From the NCBI GenBank assembly GCA_947467395.1, contig CANIIC010000019.1, positions 1 to 37,115 of the forward strand: 37,115 bases of DNA, read 5' to 3'. This document shows, piece after piece, positions 1 to 7,225 of the stretch; the first letter of the stretch is position 1, and the number at the start of each line of letters is the position of its first letter. The translations under genes and the position numbers were made by a program. The stretch comes from Bryobacterales bacterium (GTDB taxonomy: Bacteria; Acidobacteriota; Terriglobia; Bryobacterales; Bryobacteraceae). The notes below the pieces were generated by a model, which had not been told where the DNA came from, ran no database searches, and worked only from the letters and a program-made list of their open reading frames with translations.

Positions 1-2613
1 GCTGAGACGAAGGTTCAGGTTGACGAAATCGAAACCTACCCCGGCATTGCGGTTGATGAACGCTCCGTTGATCGCGGGACGGGCGGCGGTCCCCTGCACA
101 GTATTGGTGCCGGTCGTGATATTGAACGGCAGAGCTGAGTAGTATTGCAGCATCGTGCTCAAAGTAAAACCATTGGTCAGCCACTGGAGAGCCGTGTTCG
201 GACGTGCCAGGGAACTGTGCACGCTGCCATCGAACACAAAGCGGTGGCGCTGGTCGTCGTCAGATCGGCCATAGTCGCGCCAGAGGTTGAAGTGATCGAT
301 CGGCTGACTGAAGAAGAACTCACCGACGTTGTTCAGCGCCTTCGAATACGAGTAAGAGATCCGGAAACTGCCCCAGCGCGACGGGCGCTGCAAGTAAGAC
401 ACGTGGAGCGCGTCGTAGTGCGAATCGCCCAAGGAAGAGTAGCGGCTGTTATTCGCGTAAGCGGAGTTCGGACGGCACCCATTATTGGCTCCCACAGCCG
501 CGCAGGTAGGTACATTCTGATTCTGCGCCACGATCAGGTGCAGACCCCGCAGATGCTGGTAGCCAACGCTGACGGTCGCGTTGCGCCCGAGCTGCTGTTC
601 GATTTCGAGGCTACCTTGCTGAGAGTAGGCGTTCTGCAGGTTCGACTGCATAGTGGTGAAGTTGAACAACACGCCCGGCTGCAGAGAGCCCGAGGCAAGG
701 ATGCGGGGGAAAGACGGGGCACCGGTCTGCGTCGGCGATAGCTGCACGTTCACCTGGTTGATTTGCGCGACGTCGGTGGTGTTGCCTGCCGACAGCAGCG
801 CATTCGCCACCGCTCGCAGGGGCACGCGATCGTAGAACATGCCATAGCTGCCACGCACGACCAGCTTGCGCGACTGGAATGGGGTCCAGGCGAAGCCCCC
901 ACGCGGAGACAGGTTATTGGTGTCGGGGGAGATCGTCTTCACCCACTGCAGATCGTAGCGGAGTCCAAGATTCAGCGTAAATCGCGGATGCAGTTTCCAT
1001 TCATCCTGGACGTAAAAGCCGAGGTTCGGATTGGTTTGGCTGACCGTGGGATTCCCGAAGGTCTGCGTAAAACCTTGGTTGTTGTAGGTCCCACTTAGGA
1101 AGTTCGCGAGCGATGCAAACGTGTAGCTGCCCCGACTGGTGCGCGGGAAGAAGATCTGGTCGTCGTTATAGAGGAAGCTGGTTCCGAAGCGCAGAGAATG
1201 TGCGCCGACCAGATAAGACAGGTTGTCAACCACCTCATACAACGTGTTCAAGCGGCCGACAGGCGAACTGGACAAGCGACCGAAGTTCGCCACTCCAGAG
1301 ATACTGACTTGCGGCCCCAATTCATCGCTAGGTGCGGCCAGCAGATTGCTGTGAGTGATCTGCCCGCGCGTCTCATTCAACAGGCGTGGCGAGATCGTCC
1401 ACACGTTGCTGGCAGCGACGGTGTGATCGTTGTTGTCCAGATGCGACGACGCCGAGGCGGCGTTCAAGGCTCCGGCCCCGCGCTGATTCCTGGAGTTCAC
1501 ACTGTAGGTGTTGTAGCGAAGCGTGAACTGATCGCGGCTATAGAACTGATGATCGAGCTTGCCCAGGTAGTTCCAGTAGTGCACCGGGTTCGAATAGAGG
1601 CCAGTGGAAATCCGCGCGCCCTGGTAGCCCACCGCATCCAGACGAGCATTGATGGCCGCGACATTGGCCGGCGCAATCGTGATGAGTCCGGACTGGTTCA
1701 GGATGCGCTGCTCAAAATTTTGAAAAAAGAACGTGCGATCGGTTTTGATGGGCCCGCCCAGGCTGGCTCCGTATTGCGCCTGGGTCAGCGGTAACACCGT
1801 GTGCGAAAGCGAATTTGTCGCATTCCAATGACTGCTGCGAAAGTAACCGTAGAGATCGCCGTGAAACGCGTTGGTCCCGCTCTTGGTGACGATGTTCAGG
1901 TAGCCGCCCAGCGCTCTCCCGAATTCGGCTTGGCCGCCGCTGGTGACTACCTGAAACTCGTTGACAACATCCACACCATAGAATCCGCCGGAGAGCCCGG
2001 CGGCATCATCATTCGCGGACAGACCGTCCACGATGAAGTTGTTCGAGAAATTCCGCTGGCTGCCCACCGAAATTCCCTGCCCCGGCACCGCCGACGTCTC
2101 GGCAAACACCTGATTACTGCCCGTGTTCGTCGGCGACACACCGGGAACCAGCAGGGCGATATCCAGAAAGCTGCGCCCATTGAGCGGCAGGTCCCGAATT
2201 TCCGCTTGCGGAACCGTGCCCGCAATCTGAGTTCGCGCGGTCTCTAGAACTCCCGCCTCGGTGACCAGCACACGCTCACCTGCGGCCTCCACATCAAGCT
2301 CCATCGGCAAGTCGAAAGCCGACCCGATGGTTAGCGTCACCTCTCGGGTGGCCGGAGCGAAACCGGGTTGTGTGACTTGAACCTGGTAAGGCCCCAGTCG
2401 CAGATACGGAAAACGAAAGCGCCCTTCGCCGTCTGTTGCGGCGTTACTCGAAAGGTTCGTGTCCGTCTGCCGGACGCTGACCTGCGCACCCTGAACTACG
2501 GCTCCGCTACGATCCGTAATGCTACCGCTGATACGGCCCAGATAGACGCTTTCTTGGCCGAAAGCGAGAGCACTCAGGAACCAGAAACAGGCCGTTCGGC
2601 GCAGAACCCACAT
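1..2613 (-). CDS. TonB-dependent receptor with carboxypeptidase-regulatory-like domain (C-terminus cut by window edge)
   Basis: The reading frame is open from the ATG at 2613 to base 1 (871 codons), so the 3' end lies outside the window. A signal peptide (MWVLRRTACFWFLSALAFGQ) is followed by an Ig-like carboxypeptidase-regulatory domain (about residues 24-105, with GSITDRSGAVVQGAQVSV), then a plug-like region (about 110-230, with FIVDGLSANDD and LPLNGRSF) and long beta-barrel sequence rich in aromatic and Asn/Gly strands. GGGAAG lies 7 nt before the ATG. Such Oar/SusC-like acidobacterial proteins are outer-membrane channels; the substrate cannot be read from sequence. It follows the small cytochrome gene by 69 nt and may be the last gene of the upstream operon, though a 7-bp hairpin lies between. 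The family call is firm; whether transport is TonB-driven is inference. Confidence 0.9.
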   Translation of the reverse strand, partial: MWVLRRTACFWFLSALAFGQESVYLGRISGSITDRSGAVVQGAQVSVRQTDTNLSSNAATDGEGRFRFPYLRLGPYQVQVTQPGFAPATREVTLTIGSAFDLPMELDVEAAGERVLVTEAGVLETARTQIAGTVPQAEIRDLPLNGRSFLDIALLVPGVSPTNTGSNQVFAETSAVPGQGISVGSQRNFSNNFIVDGLSANDDAAGLSGGFYGVDVVNEFQVVTSGGQAEFGRALGGYLNIVTKSGTNAFHGDLYGYFRSSHWNATNSLSHTVLPLTQAQYGASLGGPIKTDRTFFFQNFEQRILNQSGLITIAPANVAAINARLDAVGYQGARISTGLYSNPVHYWNYLGKLDHQFYSRDQFTLRYNTYSVNSRNQRGAGALNAASASSHLDNNDHTVAASNVWTISPRLLNETRGQITHSNLLAAPSDELGPQVSISGVANFGRLSSSPVGRLNTLYEVVDNLSYLVGAHSLRFGTSFLYNDDQIFFPRTSRGSYTFASLANFLSGTYNNQGFTQTFGNPTVSQTNPNLGFYVQDEWKLHPRFTLNLGLRYDLQWVKTISPDTNNLSPRGGFAWTPFQSRKLVVRGSYGMFYDRVPLRAVANALLSAGNTTDVAQINQVNVQLSPTQTGAPSFPRILASGSLQPGVLFNFTTMQSNLQNAYSQQGSLEIEQQLGRNATVSVGYQHLRGLHLIVAQNQNVPTCAAVGANNGCRPNSAYANNSRYSSLGDSHYDALHVSYLQRPSRWGSFRISYSYSKALNNVGEFFFSQPIDHFNLWRDYGRSDDDQRHRFVFDGSVHSSLARPNTALQWLTNGFTLSTMLQYYSALPFNITTGTNTVQGTAARPAINGAFINRNAGVGFDFVNLNLRLS

Positions 2614-2655
2614 AATTGACTTCCCAAGTATGCGGGTCAGTGGGCGATTTGGGAA

Positions 2656-2672
2656 TGCGACATGTTGTCGCA
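2656..2672 (-). terminator. Short perfect hairpin between cytochrome gene and TonB receptor
   Basis: TGCGACA, a 3-nt loop, then TGTCGCA form a perfect 7-bp stem starting 10 nt beyond the stop of the cytochrome gene. No T-run follows on the minus strand, so it may be a weak or Rho-assisted terminator, or an mRNA processing/stability hairpin separating the receptor from the upstream operon. Confidence 0.35.
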
Positions 2673-2682
2673 GCCAAAGGTT

Positions 2683-3447
2683 CTACGGCTGGCACTGCGG
2701 GCCGATGTCGGCGGGCAAGGTTTCCAAGGAAAAGACGTTGATGCGCTGGCTCGCGGCTTGTCCGCCAAGCGTCCCTTTGACTTGCACTTTGCGGCCGATC
2801 AGGGCAACCAGATCAGACTCCTTGCGGTCTTCATCGGCATTAGGCAGTCGATAGGTGGCGGCGCCCAGGGCAAGTTGGCGGGACCAGGCAAGCTCTGACT
2901 CGTAGCTCTCCGAGCCATCATGAACGCGCGGAGTTTCGCCGACTCTCGTGAGTGACCAGTCGCTACCACTACGGGCAAGGCAGCCAACGGCGCGGATGGT
3001 CGAGGACGGTGGCAGTTCGCGAGCCCCGCCCGCTTCGACGAACAGGATCGTATCGAGGTCGGCCTTGGTCAGGTCTTTGGGTCCAGCGGGAAAATCGTTG
3101 GCGGCCAGGACGTAGGTGAGGATATCGAGGTAGCGCTGTTCAGGCAGCGTGCCCTTGAGGTTCTGCGGCGGCATCCATGCCTGAATGTGATGGAACAGAT
3201 TCCCGAGGTAGCCTTCGCGCCAATTCTCAGTGAACGTGCTGGTGCGAAGCGGGGGCGCGCCTCCGGTGCCGTTCAGATCGGCCTGGTGACAGCGTGCGCA
3301 ATTGCGATTGTAGGCGTCCTCACCACGAGTAGCCTGCTCCTGCGAGTAAACGCCATCCAGCGTGGTGCGCGTGGCGAAGGCTTGGCTGGTGACGGCTGCG
3401 GCCGCCAGCAGGAGCGCAACGCCGACACATTTACTTACAGGTGTCAC
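2683..3447 (-). CDS. Secreted c-type cytochrome with unknown C-terminal domain (copy 1)
   Basis: A 254-residue protein with a signal peptide (to about residue 26) and one class I cytochrome c domain. The haem site is C50-C53-H54 (NCARCH) and the likely axial Met is M92 in AWMPPQ. After about residue 135 comes a domain of about 115 residues containing AVGCLARSGSDW, LALGAATYRL and GRKVQVKG, ending in Cys. It is shared with the next gene upstream and I cannot name it; its short strand-rich pattern could be an OB-like fold (inference). The start is GTG, with GGAG 7 nt upstream, and overlaps the preceding gene by 17 nt, so the two are probably translationally coupled. Likely role: periplasmic electron carrier for the envelope redox proteins of this operon. 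Confidence 0.88.
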   Translation of the reverse strand: MTPVSKCVGVALLLAAAAVTSQAFATRTTLDGVYSQEQATRGEDAYNRNCARCHQADLNGTGGAPPLRTSTFTENWREGYLGNLFHHIQAWMPPQNLKGTLPEQRYLDILTYVLAANDFPAGPKDLTKADLDTILFVEAGGARELPPSSTIRAVGCLARSGSDWSLTRVGETPRVHDGSESYESELAWSRQLALGAATYRLPNADEDRKESDLVALIGRKVQVKGTLGGQAASQRINVFSLETLPADIGPQCQP

Positions 3448-4150
3448 CGACAGACTCCAGGGATTGTACGCTCAAGCGGAACGGACTGACGACCTTGGTC
3501 AGCACGCCCTTCACTTGGACTTTGTGATTCGTCATCTTGGCTGCGGGAAAATCTTCGGCGTTGCCCAGCGTGTAGCTGGCGGAACCGAGTGCAACGGCCC
3601 TCGATGCCGCAAGCTCCTCCGGCGTGGTTTCATCGCCGACGCGGACTCGCAGCGGGCTTGTCGCCGAGGACAGCGTCCAGGCATCGCCGGAACCCGCGAG
3701 GCAACCCACGGCACTGACCAGCGCGTTCGCGGGCAAAGGCTTGGGTCCATCGGGGCCGACAAACTGAACGTCGCGCAGTTTCTCCGGTGTGAGGGGAAGA
3801 GTGCTGTGCGGGTAGCCGTTGGCCTGCAGCAGATATGCGGTGAGGTTGATGTACTGCGCTTCGGTGAGCGTACCGGGCTTGTCACCCGGCATGTTCGCGT
3901 GAATGAAGTTATAGAGGAAACTGAGGGGCGCGTCGCGCCAGCGATCGATGAATTCCGAGCCTTTAGGCGGGTTGGCCTCAGGCTCGGCACCTTCATGGCA
4001 GGCGGCGCAGATGGCTTCGTACTGCTCTGAGCCTGCCTGCGCCTGTGCTTCCGTATAGACGCCGTCGAGCACCGTCGCCTGTTTTGTTTGCGACTGGCCT
4101 GCGAAGGCCAAAAACAACACGAGCGAGGAACAACTGACGGCGAGCTTCAT
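3431..4150 (-). CDS. Secreted c-type cytochrome with unknown C-terminal domain (copy 2)
   Basis: A 239-residue paralogue of the following cytochrome, with the same layout. It has a signal peptide (MKLAVSCSSLVLFLAFAGQ), a haem site C48-C51-H52 (ICAACH), a likely axial Met M87 in ANMPGD, and the same C-terminal domain (AVGCLAGSGDAW, VALGSASYTL, NHKVQVKG, final Cys-Lys). The shared N-terminal LDGVY(S/T)(Q/E) element just before the haem domain shows that the pair arose by duplication. The ATG at 4150 is 10 nt after the ankyrin stop, and only a poor ribosome site is visible, as expected for coupled translation. It is predicted to be a periplasmic single-haem electron carrier; the partner is unknown. 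Confidence 0.88.
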   Translation of the reverse strand: MKLAVSCSSLVLFLAFAGQSQTKQATVLDGVYTEAQAQAGSEQYEAICAACHEGAEPEANPPKGSEFIDRWRDAPLSFLYNFIHANMPGDKPGTLTEAQYINLTAYLLQANGYPHSTLPLTPEKLRDVQFVGPDGPKPLPANALVSAVGCLAGSGDAWTLSSATSPLRVRVGDETTPEELAASRAVALGSASYTLGNAEDFPAAKMTNHKVQVKGVLTKVVSPFRLSVQSLESVGDTCK

Positions 4151-4160
4151 CGGATGACGG

Positions 4161-5819
4161 CTACTGCTTTTTAGCGTTGCCGCCCTTGGTACGGCTCAGG
4201 CCGACGGCTTCGAGGCCATGTTCAGTCATCAGCTTCGAGATCAGCGCCACGGCTTCTTCGTGATAGATGGCCGACTGCATGCCGATCTGGATGCCGGTGG
4301 CCCAGTCGAGCGCGGTGTTGCCCGGGCCGCCCTTGCGTTCGTACTGCGTCTCGCGATGGCTGCGAATGGCGAGATCGCCGCCCTTGGACACCAGGTACTC
4401 GATGCCCTTCAGGAAGTTCTTGTGGGCAGCACCGTGCAGCGCGGTGACGCCATCGACGTTGACGGCATTGACGTTCGCGCCCAGGTCGATCAGCATCTTC
4501 ATGCCTTCGAGCGAATCGGCTTCGGGACCGAAGTCCTTCGTGAAGCCGTCCGCGTAACCGACGCCCGAGAGCGCCATCAGAGCGGTGGTCTTGTCGGTGG
4601 TCGCGATGTTCGGATCGGCGCCATTTGCCAGCAGAAGCTTCATCACCGGCAGGTCCGCGCAGAACGCCGCGCGCAGGAACGCGGTTGCTCCGGCTTCACG
4701 CAGCCATGTCGCCGCGATGCCGTTGTGGACTTCCGTATTGCCGCGGATGCGCGCGTTCAAATCGACCTTGTGATCCACCATGAACTGAATCGCGCGGAAC
4801 AGGCCAGCCTGATCCACACGCGGATTCGGCATGGTGCCCTTTTCCATGGTGCGGGCCTTGACGGTCAGATAGAGCGGGGTCCAGCCTTGCGCATTGGCCA
4901 GGTTCACATCGGCACCGCGGTCGAGCAGGAAGTTGATCGTCTCCGCGTTGCCGTTCATGGCGGCGACGATGAGAGCGGTGTTGCCATTGGCCGACTGCTG
5001 ATTGATAGGAGCGCCGGCATCGAGCAGCGCCTTCATCGATTCGAGAGCGCCCTCGCGCGTGGCGAGGATCAGAGCTGTGAGACCGCCGTTGCCGCCTGCG
5101 GGAGGACGGGCGAACGCATCCGGATCGTCGTCATCCAGAGGAGCCGGCTTCGGCGCAGCCGCCGCCGGAGCAGCAGCCGGAGCCGCCTTGCCCTTGGATT
5201 CCGCAGCGGGAGCAGCCTTCGCGCGGGCCGCACCACGACCAGCAGCAGGCGCCGCGACAGACGTCTTCGCGTCCACCTTCGCGCCGCGCGCGATCAACAG
5301 CTTCAACACTTCCGGATGGTCCTGTTCGGCGGCCCACAACAGGGCCGTCGAACCGCGTAATTTTTCGGTCGCTTCCAACTGCGCGCCCTTATCGAGCAGC
5401 GCGCGGACGGCCTCGACGTTGCCGGAACGGGCGGCGAACATCAGCGGTGTTTCGTTTTGAGAGAGGACCGTCTGGTTGGGATCGGCTCCCCCAGCCAGCA
5501 GTTTCTGAACCATCGCCGCATTGCCGCTTTCGGCCGCCAGATACAGCGGGGTCGCGTTCAAGCGCGTCGCGGCCTTGGTATCCGCACCGGCCTTCAGCAG
5601 AAGGTCGACTGCTTCGGCGTTGTCATGGTATACCGCCCAATGCAGCGCGGTGCTGCCATCGGCCTGTGCGGCGTTTACGTCCGCCTTCTTCGCGATCAAC
5701 GCTTTGACGGTGTTGAAGTCACGAGTAGCGGCCGCATCGGCCAGCGGGCTGCCTTCGAAGGCTAGTAGGGGCAGCAACACGCACGTCAGTGCGACGCCTC
5801 CCAACAGAAACTTTTTCAT
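4161..5819 (-). CDS. Secreted ankyrin-repeat protein
   Basis: A 552-residue protein with a signal peptide (MKKFLLGGVALTCVLLPLLAF). Ankyrin repeats (STALHWAV, TPLYLAAESGN, TPLMFAARSGN, TALLWAAEQDH) occupy about residues 25-180. An Ala/Pro/Lys-rich linker of about 55 residues with an acidic LDDDDPDAF tail follows, then a second ankyrin block (about 240-500). The ATG at 5819 is chosen over an in-frame GTG at 5825, because GAGGA lies 8 nt before the ATG but only 2 nt before the GTG. Ankyrin repeats bind proteins; export suggests a periplasmic scaffold for the DUF1592/DUF1552/cytochrome proteins encoded beside it (inference). A second secreted ankyrin gene sits next to another DUF1592-type gene at the right end of the window. 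Confidence 0.9.
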   Translation of the reverse strand: MKKFLLGGVALTCVLLPLLAFEGSPLADAAATRDFNTVKALIAKKADVNAAQADGSTALHWAVYHDNAEAVDLLLKAGADTKAATRLNATPLYLAAESGNAAMVQKLLAGGADPNQTVLSQNETPLMFAARSGNVEAVRALLDKGAQLEATEKLRGSTALLWAAEQDHPEVLKLLIARGAKVDAKTSVAAPAAGRGAARAKAAPAAESKGKAAPAAAPAAAAPKPAPLDDDDPDAFARPPAGGNGGLTALILATREGALESMKALLDAGAPINQQSANGNTALIVAAMNGNAETINFLLDRGADVNLANAQGWTPLYLTVKARTMEKGTMPNPRVDQAGLFRAIQFMVDHKVDLNARIRGNTEVHNGIAATWLREAGATAFLRAAFCADLPVMKLLLANGADPNIATTDKTTALMALSGVGYADGFTKDFGPEADSLEGMKMLIDLGANVNAVNVDGVTALHGAAHKNFLKGIEYLVSKGGDLAIRSHRETQYERKGGPGNTALDWATGIQIGMQSAIYHEEAVALISKLMTEHGLEAVGLSRTKGGNAKKQ

Positions 5820-5848
5820 GAACACGATCCTCTTTGCGTTGCTTAGAA

Positions 5849-7201
5849 CTAGCCGATGGACACGGGCCGCGTGCTGTCACCGATCTTCTCGGTCTGTATG
5901 TCGTACATGTGCAGCAACGACAACAGCAGGTTGGAGGTGGGGCCCTCCGCGTAGACGTTCAGCTTGGGCTTGTGACGGCCGGACGCTCCGCCCAGCATCA
6001 GCGAACCGCAGTTCACGTGGCTGTGCTGATTGCCGTTGCCCATGTTGCTGGTCCAGAACAGCAGCGAATGATCCAGCAGGTTGCCGTCGCCGTCCGGAGT
6101 TTCCTTCATCTTCTTGGCAAAGCCAGCGAAGGTCTTCATCCAGTAACGGTTGATCTTGGCCCAGTCTTCGCGCCGCTTGTCGTCTTCGCCGTGATGCGAC
6201 GCACCGTGGTTGGCAGTGTTGGTGCCGGCTTCCGGGTACGACGTGGCGCTTTCGTCGCGGCAGAACATCATGGCCGAGACGCGCGTGATATCAGCCTGGA
6301 AGGCCAGATGTTGAATGTCCCACACCAGCTTGATGTGCTCGTCGATGGACGGAGGCGCGCCGAAGGGCATCTCCATTCCGGGAACCGACGTGCCGGCCTT
6401 AGCGGCCAACTGCAGGCGGCGTTCGATTTCGCGAACGTTCTCCAGGTAGTCGTCCAAGCGGGCGCGGTCGCCCTTAGGCAGTTCGCGCTTCATGTCCGCG
6501 ATCTTGTTGGTGACGCCGTCCAGGATGCTGACGGCGGCCTTCTTGCGGGCCAGACGCATTTCCGGGGTGGCTCCGTCGCCAACCAACCGCTCGAACATGA
6601 TCATCGGGTTGATTTCATGCGGCAGCGGACGGTTCGGCGCGGACCAGGAGATGGAGTTCGTGTAGGCGCAGCTGTAACCCCAGCCGCAAACGCCGGTCGC
6701 GGAGCCCGGATCTTCAATACCGATCTGCATGGAGGGCAGCACGGTCTCCTGACCGTACTTCTGCGCGATCAACTGATCGACGCTGGTGCCGCACCAGATG
6801 TCCGGACCGCCGGTCTTCTTCGGAGGAGCGCCCGTGAGCGCCGCCGCCGCGCGAGCATGGTCGCCGCCGCTGGTGCCGGGAGGCGGCATGGACGCCGTGC
6901 TGTCGAGACCCGCGCAGATCGTCAGCTGATCCTGGTACGCTTCGAGCGGCTTGTGAATGAAGCCGAGGCCCGTATTGAAGCCTTCGGTGGCTGGACGTTC
7001 GGCAAGCCGGTTATCCGCCCAGTAGGTCGGCGACCAGCCGTGGGCGGAGAAGATGCCCATGAAGCGGGGAGCCGCGTTGGCCGCGGTCTTGGCGATCGGC
7101 GTCTGCGCCGGCACCATGGAATCCAGGAACGGGAGGGCCAGCGAAACTCCAGCGGCTCTCAACATCGCGCGGCGTGACAGGTACTTTTTCGTAACGTACA
7201 T
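5849..7201 (-). CDS. DUF1552 family Tat-exported protein
   Basis: A 450-residue protein with an N-terminal twin-arginine motif (SRRAMLRAAG followed by a hydrophobic stretch), so it is probably exported folded with a cofactor or metal. The body matches DUF1552: conserved blocks include FMGIFSAHGW, a His-rich TANHGASHHGEDD and FWTSNMGNGNQHSHVNCG. DUF1552 genes typically sit directly beside DUF1592-type cytochromes, as here (24 nt from the upstream gene); the reaction is not established. The ATG at 7201 is preferred over an upstream in-frame TTG at 7213, because GGAGAG lies just before the ATG and would be inside the longer version. The His-rich blocks suggest metal binding (inference). Confidence 0.9.
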   Translation of the reverse strand: MYVTKKYLSRRAMLRAAGVSLALPFLDSMVPAQTPIAKTAANAAPRFMGIFSAHGWSPTYWADNRLAERPATEGFNTGLGFIHKPLEAYQDQLTICAGLDSTASMPPPGTSGGDHARAAAALTGAPPKKTGGPDIWCGTSVDQLIAQKYGQETVLPSMQIGIEDPGSATGVCGWGYSCAYTNSISWSAPNRPLPHEINPMIMFERLVGDGATPEMRLARKKAAVSILDGVTNKIADMKRELPKGDRARLDDYLENVREIERRLQLAAKAGTSVPGMEMPFGAPPSIDEHIKLVWDIQHLAFQADITRVSAMMFCRDESATSYPEAGTNTANHGASHHGEDDKRREDWAKINRYWMKTFAGFAKKMKETPDGDGNLLDHSLLFWTSNMGNGNQHSHVNCGSLMLGGASGRHKPKLNVYAEGPTSNLLLSLLHMYDIQTEKIGDSTRPVSIG

Positions 7202-7225
7202 GGGTCTCTCCAATTAACAATTCTA

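Noticed and set aside
145-2247. Several plus-strand frames at the left end
   Set aside because: All are antisense to the TonB receptor that is open on the minus strand through the window edge.
4218-5360. Long plus-strand open frame of about 380 codons opposite the ankyrin gene
   Set aside because: It is the antisense of a clear ankyrin gene with signal peptide; the translation is Arg/His/Val-rich with no family resemblance.
5834-7177. Plus-strand open frame of about 447 codons
   Set aside because: It lies antisense to the DUF1552 gene, which has a Tat signal, ribosome site and conserved motifs; the open frame is a by-product of high-GC codon usage.
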